Shown in pieces: positions 19,356 to 29,282 of a stretch of DNA of 64,000 nucleotides; positions within the stretch are counted from its first letter, which is position 1; every line of letters starts with the position of its first letter. The stretch is taken from NCBI GenBank assembly GCA_009773515.1, contig WSXX01000024.1, positions 40,361 through 104,360 of the forward strand. The letters run 5' to 3'. The DNA comes from Bacteroidota bacterium (GTDB lineage Bacteria > Bacteroidota > Bacteroidia > Bacteroidales > Lentimicrobiaceae). The position numbers were made by a program, and so were the translations under genes. The notes beneath the pieces are model-generated. The model made no database searches. It had not been told where the DNA came from and saw nothing but the letters and a program-made list of their open reading frames with translations.

Positions 19356-20027
19356 TTATTCAAAGCAATTGTTATAAATATTAACAACTGTTGGTATATC
19401 GCTGATTGTGTAAAAACCAGACTTTACCATATTGACAACCTCCGGGCAATCGCTAAAATAGTCCTCAACGAATTTTTTAAATTTCAACTCAATATCATTT
19501 GTTCTGATGATCATCATCGCGCTATTCCTGCTGTCCTTGGAATCTCGCAGATCAATATTTTTGTCGTAAGGGGATATGACCACATACTCTTTCTGAGATG
19601 GGAATTTTAAGTAGAAGAGCACTCTGTTGTCATATTCAATGCTTCCCCGCATGTATAAATCAACCCGGCCTTCTTCCTTTATCTCTATAAAAAACGATTT
19701 CCCTTCAGAAAAATGCCTGATGTATCTCTGATTTTTTACAGAATAACCATCAATTTCTTTTGGAGTGAAGATTATCAGCGAATCATTCGGGGCTTTTACA
19801 ATGCAGTAATAATATGCTTTCCCACTGTCTTTCCTTTTGTAAATCAATATGTTTGCAGGAATTTCTTCCTGTGACCTGATAATATAACCCTCCTCAAACT
19901 TTGCATTTTTTAAAAGTCCCCTGATTTCAGAATCATTTAATGTAACAGCTGACTGATCAATTGAAAAGACATTTGTCGTGCAAACCATTAATAAGAAAAA
20001 GAATATAATTCTGGATGTCATAATCAA
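19356..20027 (-). CDS. Secreted protein of unknown function
   Basis: 223 aa with a signal peptide (RIIFFFLLMVCTTNVFS, cleavage near residue 22); the start may be at 20027 or the third codon (20021). The mature part is beta-rich with alternating charged segments (GKAYYYCIVKAPNDSLIIFTPKEIDGY). It ends in a small Cys-containing helical region (DYFSDCPEVVNMVKSGFYTI). I recognise no family. It follows the T9SS cargo cluster on the same strand after a 395-nt gap. Confidence 0.7.
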   Translation of the reverse strand: MIMTSRIIFFFLLMVCTTNVFSIDQSAVTLNDSEIRGLLKNAKFEEGYIIRSQEEIPANILIYKRKDSGKAYYYCIVKAPNDSLIIFTPKEIDGYSVKNQRYIRHFSEGKSFFIEIKEEGRVDLYMRGSIEYDNRVLFYLKFPSQKEYVVISPYDKNIDLRDSKDSRNSAMMIIRTNDIELKFKKFVEDYFSDCPEVVNMVKSGFYTISDIPTVVNIYNNCFE

Positions 20028-20422
20028 TGAGTAATGAACTTTATTCTATTACACAGTGGACAAATATACGTATCTGAAGGGACAATTATCAAATTCCTGC
20101 TTCAGATATATAGTTTTTTCCAGTGCACTGCATAATATTGATTACAAAGATTTTGGAAGTGGAATTGCAGATTCCGGATAGGGGGGGGAGTAAGTTTACT
20201 TATGCTGCATGAAAGCTTTGGGTTACATCACAAAAAAAGGAGTTCCCTTTTAGACGTTCTGCCTTTTTCCATACAAGGTTTTTATCTTCACAAAAGGGTG
20301 CAATTCTTTATCACCTATCCATTCATAACAACTCTATAAATCTCCCGGAGAAACAGATGTTTCCCCGGGCAGCAATGTTACATAATCAAAGTCCAAAGCA
20401 TTTCCTGCATTGAGCGATTTAG
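20028..20422. other. Intergenic region with one strong hairpin
   Basis: 395 nt without a gene. It contains a G9 run near 20180 and the hairpin annotated at 20344-20369. Nothing else is recognised. Confidence 0.6.
20344..20369 (-). terminator. Hairpin downstream of T9SS cargo gene
   Basis: CCCGGAGAAAC / GTTTCCCCGGG form an 11-bp stem with one mismatch and an AGAT loop, 54 nt past the stop of the 20423 gene. No good U-run follows, so it may be a terminator or an RNA-stabilising 3' hairpin. Confidence 0.45.
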
Positions 20423-23002
20423 TTATTGTTTCACAATTTTCACGTAAAAACACGATTCATTGGTGTAAACTTTTAGAATGTAATACCCTGGTAGTATATT
20501 ATTTAGTTGTATTGTTGCTCTACCAGCATGGTTATAATCAATAGAGCCAAGGCCGATTACTCTGCCTGCTGCATTAATCAACTCGCATTTTTGAATGAAC
20601 TTTTCGTTTTTTAAAATGATATTAATGTAGTCATCAGCTGGCATTGGATAGACCTGAATTTCTGAAGATTTCTGAATATTACTTGCGGTACAGACATCAA
20701 CAAAAACATTTAATGAGTCATTTGAGAGACATCCGTTTGAGTCAATAAATGTATAAATTAACCAAAATGTACCAATGCCGGCTTCAAAAGGATTGAAGTA
20801 ATTATCGGTTACACAAGGGCCTGAGTAAAAACCGCCTTCAGGTAAACCACCAGTTAGAAGTACCGGCTCCCAGTTAATGCATAAAGTATCTGGCTCAAAA
20901 GCCGGCCAGATTACATCAGGAACCGGATTGACAATAGCTGTAATGGTGTTTGATTCAACCGGATTTTGTGTTGTGCAGGATTCACCGGAAGTTAAAAGAA
21001 GTGAGATCAGGTCATTGTTTGCAGGAATATAAGTCAGTGTTATGTTGTTTTCTTCGCTTTCCACCCCATTTACAAACCACTGGTAAACAGGGTCGTCGCC
21101 ACCATAATTTGCAGCTGCTATATAAATTACCTCCGTTCCTTCGCATACCTCACCTGATTCGGTGAAAATGGTTACTGAAGGTGTAACATACACATTTTCA
21201 ATAATTACAGCATTGCCACTCATTTGGGTTGTGCCATTGTTGTTGGTGCCATCAACCGTGTAGGTTCCGAAGAGTTGATTTCCAAAACTGATGGCCTGGC
21301 CGGTACCGGCAATCGTCGGGGATTGTGCAACACCATCCTTAAACAGAGTATAGACTACACTGGCTTCTGATCCTGAAAGGCCTACCTCAACCCCTTCCTC
21401 TCCCTCGCAATATGCGCCGCTGCCGGTAACGGTATAACCCAGAGGCCAGGATGAGTTGTCTGACTGTTTTCCAGTGTAAGTTCCGAAAGAAGAGATGTTG
21501 CTGGCAGAAAGCTGATGTGTTGATGAATTGGTTTGATTGTATTGATTGGATGTCGGTGAAACCCGGTAGCAATACAAATTATTCTCTATTCCTGTTACAT
21601 CGGCAGAAACATAATCAAATTGTGTGTCACAGGCAAAGTCAGTAATCCCGGATGAATTGATATTCCAGTAGCGGTTAAGGTAGCTACCGATAGCACCTGG
21701 ATAAGGTTCATTTACAAGGTTTACACCAACATAGCCAGCGGTAAAGGTTCCCGATGTAAAATTCACGGTTACAGGCGTATATTCAACAGTACCATAATTG
21801 TCGCCCACAGGGTATACAAAACTACCGGTAGTTGTAAATGTCTTTCTTACTTCACCTGTTCCGGTTGCAATGATCATACTGACAGACGAAGGAATACCCA
21901 GTATGATTGTTGTATCTGACAAGTTAAGATTTTTGTCTGCAATAGTTAACAATCCATTTATAAGAGATAGGTCCCCATTTACGGTAATGTCAGCATCTAT
22001 TGAAACGCCTTCATTACTTGAATTATTAATTACCAGATTGGAATAAGCCATATCGGCAGGCAACTTTATAATCTGGGCAGAGGTTCCATTATACTCGATG
22101 GTATTAGGTTCAGAAGAGCCCATTACCGGGCTATTCACTGCAAACAGAAATCCATCGCCATCAGGGAAAACGCTGCCACCAAATTTCACAACTGCGTTTA
22201 CTTCCTGGAAAAAATAAGTATCATTACCACCGGTCAGATTGCCCCCGATTACCATATTTCCGTAATTCTGGCAACAGCTGCTGAAAGGGCCCAGGCTGAG
22301 ATTGCCTGAAATATTGAAAGTTCCACCTGCGAAGTTGGTTATTATTCCACCAGAACCAGCGGACGAACTTCCTGGCAAACTGACATTTCCATTTACAATT
22401 ATATTGGCTCCATTTTCTATCCCAACACCACCATAAACCGGATTTGTGATTATATCACCATTAATCGTCAGGCTTGCCCCAAGCTGTGTTTCTATTAAAA
22501 TCTTTCCATTCATCCCATTGTTGCCCGGACTGGCATGCTGGATATTCCCGTTGATGGTGAGCTGGCAGTCATTAAGTAAAAGGAGACCATAACTTCTGAT
22601 GATGATGGTACAGTTGGTTATCCCATTGCCTCTTAATTCAGTTTTAAAGAAATCAAAGGCAATCAGATGGCCAGTACCATTATGTATTCCATTGTTGTTA
22701 TAGATTGGATTACCTACAGAAGAATTACCTATGGTAAGCGGATATGTTGCATTATCAAGGGTAGCGCCATTCTGAATGGTAATGTTGTAAACAATAGGGG
22801 CTACATCCAGTGTTACGGTATGGCCTGAGGCAATGATTATGTCATCATAAGGAGCGGGAGCTGCCCCGCCTACCCAGGTAGATCCTAAACTAAAATCGCC
22901 TGATTGTGCTGATGTATATACAGCAGCAAACAAAGGGTGTACCGATAATCCGAAAAGGAAAATGGCCTGAATAAGTGTTGTCTTGAGTATTGACCTCTTC
23001 AT
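20423..23002 (-). CDS. T9SS type A sorting-domain protein (adhesin-like), mosaic gene
   Basis: 859 aa from ATG 23002; the upstream extension to 23119 would overlap the previous gene and lacks a signal peptide. A signal peptide (KTTLIQAIFLFGLSVHPLFA) is followed by a beta-helix-like repetitive region (NITIQNGATLDNAT..., TINGNIQHASPGNNGMNG). A region of Ig/PKD-like strands with paired cysteines comes next, and the C-terminal T9SS sorting domain is at about 780-859 (IQVYPMPADDYINI ... GYYILKVYTNES). Residues 1 to about 280 are close to the protein at 26614-28992. The last 200 residues instead resemble the neighbour at 23016 (FEPDTLCINWEPVLLTGG versus FEPDSLCINWAPVLLSGA). It is predicted to be secreted and anchored at the cell surface. 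Confidence 0.85.
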   Translation of the reverse strand: MKRSILKTTLIQAIFLFGLSVHPLFAAVYTSAQSGDFSLGSTWVGGAAPAPYDDIIIASGHTVTLDVAPIVYNITIQNGATLDNATYPLTIGNSSVGNPIYNNNGIHNGTGHLIAFDFFKTELRGNGITNCTIIIRSYGLLLLNDCQLTINGNIQHASPGNNGMNGKILIETQLGASLTINGDIITNPVYGGVGIENGANIIVNGNVSLPGSSSAGSGGIITNFAGGTFNISGNLSLGPFSSCCQNYGNMVIGGNLTGGNDTYFFQEVNAVVKFGGSVFPDGDGFLFAVNSPVMGSSEPNTIEYNGTSAQIIKLPADMAYSNLVINNSSNEGVSIDADITVNGDLSLINGLLTIADKNLNLSDTTIILGIPSSVSMIIATGTGEVRKTFTTTGSFVYPVGDNYGTVEYTPVTVNFTSGTFTAGYVGVNLVNEPYPGAIGSYLNRYWNINSSGITDFACDTQFDYVSADVTGIENNLYCYRVSPTSNQYNQTNSSTHQLSASNISSFGTYTGKQSDNSSWPLGYTVTGSGAYCEGEEGVEVGLSGSEASVVYTLFKDGVAQSPTIAGTGQAISFGNQLFGTYTVDGTNNNGTTQMSGNAVIIENVYVTPSVTIFTESGEVCEGTEVIYIAAANYGGDDPVYQWFVNGVESEENNITLTYIPANNDLISLLLTSGESCTTQNPVESNTITAIVNPVPDVIWPAFEPDTLCINWEPVLLTGGLPEGGFYSGPCVTDNYFNPFEAGIGTFWLIYTFIDSNGCLSNDSLNVFVDVCTASNIQKSSEIQVYPMPADDYINIILKNEKFIQKCELINAAGRVIGLGSIDYNHAGRATIQLNNILPGYYILKVYTNESCFYVKIVKQ

Positions 23003-23015
23003 ATTGCCCGTTTGC

Positions 23016-26000
23016 TTAATGTAAAATAATCGATTTTGTGAATGTTTTATTACTACTTGAAACCCTAAGTGTGTAGATTCCTGTAGGAAAATTGCTAACG
23101 GGTATGGAATATTGCCCAATTACATTCAGGTTCTCTTTAGAAAACACTATGCTTCCAACCTGGTTGAGCAATTCGATCTTTAGGATAAACTTTCCGTCAT
23201 TTAGTAAAACATTCAGTTTCTCAGAAGCAGGGTTCGGGTAAACCATAATCTCTGTATTAATCTCCTGAATTCCCAGGCAGCTATTTACAATAAACAACTT
23301 AGTTGATACACCGGAACAGTTATTCGTATCAGTATAGGTATAGGTTATCAAATGACTACCTGTACCTGATGCCAGAGGATCGAAGATACTATTTGAAACC
23401 CCATCCCCTGAATAAAATCCCCCTTCCGGAGAAGCACCGCTTAAAAGTACCGGTGCCCAGTTAATACAAAGCGAATCCGGTTCAAATGTGAGCCATTCAA
23501 CTTCAGGTATTGAATTTACAACAGTTGTTATGCTGTTTGATTCCACCTGATTCTGGACTGTGCATGTTTCACTGGATGTAAAAAGAAGTAATATCTCATC
23601 TCCGTTTGAGGGGATATAGACGAATTCAGGAGTATTGTCTCCCGCTGCCTCACCGTTCACAAACCAGTTAAATGTTGGCTGAGTTCCCCCGTTGGTTGAA
23701 AAAGTGGAGAATGTCATAAAGGATCCTTCACACACATTATTCTGATCTTCAGTAATCACCACACTTACTTCCATGGCTTCAACCGGGTTTACCAGTTTGT
23801 ACTGTGAAGGCCCGTTGCCAAACCCGTTTGAAGGAATAACAAGAACAATTCCGGTAGCGTTTCCTGCATATACGGTAATTGAATTTGTTCCGTTTCCTGA
23901 TAAAATCGTCCAATCCTGAGGAACCTGCCAGGAGTAGTTAACCCCCTCGGTATTTGCAACACTGTAATGCACTGTCGACCCAATGCAAGGTGTTTCGATT
24001 CCGGAAATCTGATCCGGCTGAAGAGGTGGTGCAAAATCCCCGAGATTGCGTTGCCAGACAGAGTTACCATTTGTAGCTGCAAATATTTTTTCATTCACAA
24101 TGAAAAAGGAACTTACAAAGCTATTTTCACTGATCCCTTCAGTTATATTTACCCAGGATGTTCCATTATCAGGTGAGCAATAAATTGCATGATTGTTTTG
24201 TTCGTAACTGGAAATAAATAAATTTATCCCATCACCTGTAAGTGAAATCGTTGAAACATTCGGTATTGAGCCTGAGATATTTGTCCAGTTCAGGCCATCG
24301 TCAGCCGACATAAAAATCCTTGGGATTTCTACCAGCTCACCGTTCACAAGTTCCGTATTTGTTCCAGCGGCTAATAGTACATTCCCGTTTTTGATAAATT
24401 TATGAACCAGAAATTCGCTGACCTGAACCCAGTTTGCACCTTGGTCAGTCGTTCGGTAGATGCCCCTGATTCCGCCACCACCACGCAATCCGCAAATTTC
24501 TGACGATCCTGTAGAAGTAAGTGTTGCACCGTTAAGCGCCCAATAATTCAAATTCGGGAAAATCCCTTTGGTCCAAAAATCCCCATTGTTACCCGAAAAA
24601 TATAGTCCGTCAGAAGTGCCCAAAAAAAGCATTTCATTCAAGGATTCAATAAAAAACATTGCTGACTCAGGATCTTGAATCCCGTTATTTACCGCTGACC
24701 AGTTTTGTCCCTGATCTGATGAACGGTAAGCTCCTGTATTTTCATTAAACATAAGTGTAAACCAGAACCCGTTATGTTCAAGCCAGCGTGGGCCGCTATA
24801 GCCATTCTGTGTGGAGCCCGGTGAATAAATACTTGCCATTTCCCATGTATTTCCGCTGTCGAGTGAAACACGGTCCCAGACAAAGAGAGCACTTTTGTTG
24901 GAATACAGTTGACTCAGGTTCCACTCATTAATTGGCAGGCCATTGTTTGTATTAAGCCAGGTATTTCCTTCATCAGGTGATCGGTACACTCCCCCGGTTT
25001 GTGAACCAAAAAATAAAGTTGAACCAATCTGAGCAAAACCCGGATAAACAGCGTTATGAGCCAGAATCCCTCTGCCTGCCCATGACCAGCTATTGCCGTT
25101 ATTCTCAGATTTATAAATCCCTCCCTTGGTTCCGGTCAGAAAACTATTCCCATGAATTAAAAATGAGGTGACCCCACCATAATTATCGATTCCATTATTT
25201 GCGACAGACCAGCTCGTTCCACCATCAACCGACTTTATCACACCTCCGCCATCACGGGAACCTGCAAGGACAACCGATCCGTTGCCGGAAATTGCTGTAA
25301 AGTTTTGGTAATTCATGGTTTCCATACTGGTAAATTTCCAGCTTTCTCCATTGTCGGATGTTTTCCAGATTCCTTGTGATTCATCGGTGCCGGCATATAA
25401 ATCACTGCCGATAAATGCCAGGGATGTAATCATCGGCGCATAAGCCGTGAGCCAGATACCATTATCGTAGTAAGACATTCCGTTTTTAACCTGTTGCCAG
25501 GAATTTCCATTATCCATGGATCTGAAAACGCCCAGCATCTGATCGCCGGTTCCGGCAAATACAGCCGTTTCACTTGCAGTCAGCGAGTACAGGTAGGTGT
25601 CGGTCAGACCTGAATTTACAACTGTCCAGTGTTCTCCGTTGTCTGTCGAACGAAGGATTCCCTCATTGGTGCCTGCAGCAAATATAGTGTTACCGCTTAT
25701 AGCAAGATGGTTGATCCATTTATCACCATGTGGGAAACCATTGTTTTTTTCAATCCAGGTTAAACCGTTATCGTCAGATCGGTAGATGCCTGAGCCGGTT
25801 CCTAAGAACAGACTATTTCCAAAGTTTGCTATCGCACGTATATCAACAGGCAATGAGGAGCTGGAAACAGATGTCCATGATCCGCCATTATCTTCGGATT
25901 TATAAAAACCAGGAGATGACAGCCAGAAGAAACCGGTTGCTGCATAGATGTTATTGCCTGATTTTGTCATGCATTTAACATAGCCACCATCAGGGCCTGA

Positions 26001-26090
26001 GGAAACCCATTGGGCAGACACTTTCTCAATGTTTATACTCAGGTAGAAAATCGTGGCAATAAGGGTTAAAAATTGAAATTTTGTTTTCAC
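23016..26090 (-). CDS. T9SS type A sorting-domain protein with Asp-box (BNR/sortilin-like) repeats
   Basis: About 1024 aa if it starts at GTG 26090 (KTKFQFLTLIATIFYLSINIE... signal peptide, ending VSAQ); ATG 26174 would add 28 polar residues before the signal peptide. Residues 30 to about 680 carry many Asp-box repeats of the form S-x-D-x-G-x-x-W (YRSDDNGLTW, LRSTDNGEHW, YRSPDEGNTW), typical of a beta-propeller. PKD/Ig-like segments follow, then a T9SS sorting domain (IMVYPNPASEKLNV ... GIYTLRVSSSNK). No catalytic residues of sialidases are evident. It is predicted to be surface-exposed; the function is unknown. The next gene starts 13 nt downstream. Confidence 0.85.
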   Translation of the reverse strand: MKTKFQFLTLIATIFYLSINIEKVSAQWVSSGPDGGYVKCMTKSGNNIYAATGFFWLSSPGFYKSEDNGGSWTSVSSSSLPVDIRAIANFGNSLFLGTGSGIYRSDDNGLTWIEKNNGFPHGDKWINHLAISGNTIFAAGTNEGILRSTDNGEHWTVVNSGLTDTYLYSLTASETAVFAGTGDQMLGVFRSMDNGNSWQQVKNGMSYYDNGIWLTAYAPMITSLAFIGSDLYAGTDESQGIWKTSDNGESWKFTSMETMNYQNFTAISGNGSVVLAGSRDGGGVIKSVDGGTSWSVANNGIDNYGGVTSFLIHGNSFLTGTKGGIYKSENNGNSWSWAGRGILAHNAVYPGFAQIGSTLFFGSQTGGVYRSPDEGNTWLNTNNGLPINEWNLSQLYSNKSALFVWDRVSLDSGNTWEMASIYSPGSTQNGYSGPRWLEHNGFWFTLMFNENTGAYRSSDQGQNWSAVNNGIQDPESAMFFIESLNEMLFLGTSDGLYFSGNNGDFWTKGIFPNLNYWALNGATLTSTGSSEICGLRGGGGIRGIYRTTDQGANWVQVSEFLVHKFIKNGNVLLAAGTNTELVNGELVEIPRIFMSADDGLNWTNISGSIPNVSTISLTGDGINLFISSYEQNNHAIYCSPDNGTSWVNITEGISENSFVSSFFIVNEKIFAATNGNSVWQRNLGDFAPPLQPDQISGIETPCIGSTVHYSVANTEGVNYSWQVPQDWTILSGNGTNSITVYAGNATGIVLVIPSNGFGNGPSQYKLVNPVEAMEVSVVITEDQNNVCEGSFMTFSTFSTNGGTQPTFNWFVNGEAAGDNTPEFVYIPSNGDEILLLFTSSETCTVQNQVESNSITTVVNSIPEVEWLTFEPDSLCINWAPVLLSGASPEGGFYSGDGVSNSIFDPLASGTGSHLITYTYTDTNNCSGVSTKLFIVNSCLGIQEINTEIMVYPNPASEKLNVLLNDGKFILKIELLNQVGSIVFSKENLNVIGQYSIPVSNFPTGIYTLRVSSSNKTFTKSIILH

Positions 26091-26287
26091 TGTCTTAAGT
26101 TGTTTGTAGTTAATTACTAAAAGTTTTACAAGAGTCCGGATTTCCTCAATGTGGATTCTCTTCTGACTTGTCAAGCATTTTGTAAACGAGGTGCAAACTT
26201 AAAAGTATGCAGCTTTCCCATGAGATCAACATACAACTACCTCCCTTTTACTTATATCTCAATTGTTTTTCATGGATAGGATGAAGT

Positions 26288-26348
26288 CAGCCAGGATTCA
26301 GCTAAGTTTTGTCAGAACTACTGAATCCGGGCCCGACTTATCTGGCTG
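26288..26348 (-). other. Nested inverted repeats (RNA structure)
   Basis: CAGCCAG (26288-26294) pairs with CTGGCTG (26342-26348), and GGATTCA (26294-26300) pairs with TGAATCC (26322-26328). The result is a nested stem. It lies between the small secreted protein gene and the BNR gene and may end or process the upstream transcript. Confidence 0.4.
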
Positions 26349-26369
26349 TGATCAACACCAGTCCTCAAA

Positions 26370-26594
26370 TCATACTGCCTTATTCCGATTATTATAGGCC
26401 TTCTTTCCTGCATAAGCAGCAGCCATTGTCAACAAAATTACGGCACCACTTCCTATGGGAGCATTTCCGCCCATAGGTGCATCTCCTTGCTGGTTATGCT
26501 GTCCGCCTGCAGGTGGTGGTGGTTGAGCTATCAGGCTTTCTGATGCAAATAATAGAAAGCCGATAAGTAATACTTTTATTGAAAGTGTTTTCAT
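26370..26594 (-). CDS. Small secreted protein with PID-CTERM-like sorting tail
   Basis: 74 aa. It has a signal peptide (IKVLLIGFLLFASESLIAQ), a PPPPAGG linker, and a Gly/Pro-rich stretch (GGNAPIGSG). A single hydrophobic helix (AVILLTMAAAYAGKKAY) and a basic end (NNRNKAV) follow. This three-part tail (short PI[DG] motif, hydrophobic segment, basic cluster) resembles the PID-CTERM type of protein-sorting tail seen on small Bacteroidota proteins; that assignment is from memory. It starts 19 nt after the T9SS gene at 26614 and is probably in the same operon. Confidence 0.75.
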   Translation of the reverse strand: MKTLSIKVLLIGFLLFASESLIAQPPPPAGGQHNQQGDAPMGGNAPIGSGAVILLTMAAAYAGKKAYNNRNKAV

Positions 26595-26613
26595 GTTCTT
26601 CTTTTTTTGAAAA

Positions 26614-28992
26614 TTATTGAACTATTACTTTTGCCGTTTTTACCGAAGCTCTGCCTTGAAAGCTGATGATATATACACCTGATGGTGAATTTAAAGGGTG
26701 ACTTTGTAAATCAGATGTATCTGATCTGAAACCCGATAGTTTACGTCCGCGGATGTCATATATGGTAACATCTCCGGGCTCAGGGCTTAACAGGTATAAC
26801 TGCCCATCGTAAACCCATGCTTTCAAACCATCGGCAGTTCCAGGTTCATCTAGCCCCAATAGAGAAAAGTGAAGCAAAAACCTGTTGACATCATCACCCT
26901 CCGATGAACCATATGAGTAGTTTGTTTCAGTTAGATTTACCGTTTCATTGGTTTTCAGGTCTGTAAGATAAACTGCCTGTCCGGGAATATTTTCGGTAAG
27001 CTCTATTGAAAACGTTGAACTGCTGTTTTTAACAAATCCCAATGGAATTGATGATGATCCGGCCAACTGTGGCAAGGTGTTAAGTGCAAGTTTATAATCC
27101 TGCGAAATACTGTAAAACATTGGTGCCAGCCCTGCCAGGAAATGGCTGTCGTAGTTGTTGTCATAACCCTCTGTGGCACTGCCATCGAAACGGATAATGG
27201 TTGATTGGGCCGTTTGACCTTCAGCATCAAAAGCGGTCAGAACTATGCGCTCAGTATTGTTTGCTGATTTGTACCAGGCAAAATTGCTGTGAAGCCTTGC
27301 CGATGCAGGAATGGTCAGTGAAGCGTTATTCTGGCTTGCATGAACCATAAAACCGTTCATAGAAGGTATTACCTCATTCGGCAAAACCACTGTATAGGAA
27401 GCATTGGCTTCATTCCAGATTTGGGCATTTGCATCCACATTGTTCAGTGCCCAATTGCCATTGTTCCAGCTAATTGCACTGCTGAAAGGGTTTCCCAGCA
27501 ATTGCCAGCCGGCGTAGGAACTGCTTCCGGTATATGTCAGACCAGTTACATCCAGGTTGGAAGCGTTGATACTTCCTGAAAAGGTTTTGGTATCGGTTGT
27601 GTTATTGGCAATCATATATCCGCGGCCGGGAACGAAATTTTCTTCAAACAATCCGTTAAGCCCGCCACCGCTTGCTGTGCGATTTATCCAGGTGTTTGTG
27701 GCTTCATCCCATTTGTAGAAATCGCCTGAGCCCGGGGTATGAAAAGCGCTGATGGCCTGACTTGCCACAGGCGAACTTAAAAAATGCCAGCCATCATTTG
27801 CATTGCTGTTATGCCCGGCAATGTAGCGTTTTACGTTTGCATTCACAGCGCTATTGGATATGAAAGAACCTGTGCCTGTGGCGTCGCTTTCAATGGTTGT
27901 AGTTCCGCCTACTGACAAAGAACCTCCCGCGCCAACTGTAAGTGCGGATCCTGATTTAATGCTCAGATCGCCGTTGACCGTAACAAATGAATTGACCGTT
28001 GCAGTGGCATCGGAATTGCCAATGATTAGATTAGAATACGCTCCTCCTGCAGGGACAACGATTATCTGTGCAGAAAGACCTGTATATTCAACGGTATTGG
28101 GCTCAGCAGGGCCGAAGTTTATGTCAATAAGCGGATCAAAGTAGCCAGGATTGCTGTCAGGGAAAATCTGCCCACCAAACTTAACAACAGAATTTACACC
28201 TTGTACAAAAAAGGTTTCATCAAAGCTGTAACCCAATAAATCACCACCAATTGTCATGCTGCCAGAGTTGGCGCAATAGCTATAGTAGGGGCCCAGGCTT
28301 AAATTCCCTGAAACATTGAAAGTTCCACCTGCAAAGTTGGTTATACTCGCACCAGAACCGTTGCCTGAACTTCCCGGCAAACTAACGTTTCCATTTACAA
28401 TAATATTGGCTCCATTCTCTATTCCAACTCCACCATAAACCGGATTTGTGATTATATCACCATTAATCGTCAGGCTTGCACCGATCTGGGTTTCTATCAG
28501 AATCTTTCCATTCATCCCGTTATTACCCGGACTGGCATGCTGGATATTTCCATTGATTGTGAGCTGGCAGTCATTAAGCAATCCGAGCCCATAACTCCTG
28601 ATGATGATGGTGCAGTTGGTTATCCCGTTGCCCGATAATTCGGTTTTAAAATCATCATAAGCTATAAGGTAACCCGTCCCATTGTGTGTGCCATTGTTGT
28701 TGTAGATTGGATTACCTGTGCTGGTTCTGTCAATAGTAAGCAGATAAGTTGCGTTATCAAGTGTTGCTCCGGACTGGATGGTAATGTTAAATACTGTTGC
28801 ATCCGCATCCAGGGTAACTGTATGACCTGATGAAATAATAATATCATCATAAGGGCCCGGGGCAGCTCCTCCTACCCAGGTTGAACCTGCACTGAAAAAG
28901 CCCGATTGTGCAGAGGTTCTTACCACTGCATACAAGGAATTCTGAATGCAAACTGCCAGCAGAAAACTCAAAATCGTAATTGTTTTTTTCAT
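26614..28992 (-). CDS. T9SS type A sorting-domain protein, paralogue of the 20423 gene
   Basis: 792 aa. It has a signal peptide (TITILSFLLAVCIQNSLYA), then the same repetitive beta-helix-like N-terminal half as the protein at 20423. Residues of about 110-210 are nearly identical in both. The C-terminal half is different (VKRYIAGHNSNANDGWHFLSSPVASQAIS; FEENFVPGRGYMIANN), a pattern common in Bacteroidota T9SS proteins. It ends in a sorting domain (VTIYDIRGRKLSGF ... SGVYIISFQG). It is predicted to be secreted by T9SS and attached to the surface. Confidence 0.87.
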   Translation of the reverse strand: MKKTITILSFLLAVCIQNSLYAVVRTSAQSGFFSAGSTWVGGAAPGPYDDIIISSGHTVTLDADATVFNITIQSGATLDNATYLLTIDRTSTGNPIYNNNGTHNGTGYLIAYDDFKTELSGNGITNCTIIIRSYGLGLLNDCQLTINGNIQHASPGNNGMNGKILIETQIGASLTINGDIITNPVYGGVGIENGANIIVNGNVSLPGSSGNGSGASITNFAGGTFNVSGNLSLGPYYSYCANSGSMTIGGDLLGYSFDETFFVQGVNSVVKFGGQIFPDSNPGYFDPLIDINFGPAEPNTVEYTGLSAQIIVVPAGGAYSNLIIGNSDATATVNSFVTVNGDLSIKSGSALTVGAGGSLSVGGTTTIESDATGTGSFISNSAVNANVKRYIAGHNSNANDGWHFLSSPVASQAISAFHTPGSGDFYKWDEATNTWINRTASGGGLNGLFEENFVPGRGYMIANNTTDTKTFSGSINASNLDVTGLTYTGSSSYAGWQLLGNPFSSAISWNNGNWALNNVDANAQIWNEANASYTVVLPNEVIPSMNGFMVHASQNNASLTIPASARLHSNFAWYKSANNTERIVLTAFDAEGQTAQSTIIRFDGSATEGYDNNYDSHFLAGLAPMFYSISQDYKLALNTLPQLAGSSSIPLGFVKNSSSTFSIELTENIPGQAVYLTDLKTNETVNLTETNYSYGSSEGDDVNRFLLHFSLLGLDEPGTADGLKAWVYDGQLYLLSPEPGDVTIYDIRGRKLSGFRSDTSDLQSHPLNSPSGVYIISFQGRASVKTAKVIVQ

Positions 28993-29069
28993 ATTTCAAC
29001 TTAATTAAAGGTTTAACAATCCCCGTTGCTCATGAAATCCAAATGCCGACCAACGGGCTTCAAGATGAT

Positions 29070-29282
29070 TCATTTACCGGATTTTCTTTCCGGATTAACG
29101 TTCCCATTCTCCGGCATTTTTCCGGAATTATTTGCTGCCGGTTCAATAAAGTTTAAAAGCAGTTTACGCTGTAATTCAAGCCGCTTGATAAATCTTTCTG
29201 TTTCCGCTTCATCTTCATTGACATTGTTAAGCACTACACTATCTGCTATTTCAGATTTGGCCGGCTTATTGTGTTTACGCAT
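29070..29282 (-). CDS. Small charged hypothetical protein
   Basis: 70 aa, highly charged, with a predicted helix (EDEAETERFIKRLELQRKLLLNFIEP) and no signal peptide. It lies 77 nt upstream of the T9SS gene on the same strand. The amino-acid make-up is sensible for a real protein, but short length and an overlapping longer frame on the plus strand (29026-29406) leave doubt. I recognise no family. Confidence 0.45.
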   Translation of the reverse strand: MRKHNKPAKSEIADSVVLNNVNEDEAETERFIKRLELQRKLLLNFIEPAANNSGKMPENGNVNPERKSGK

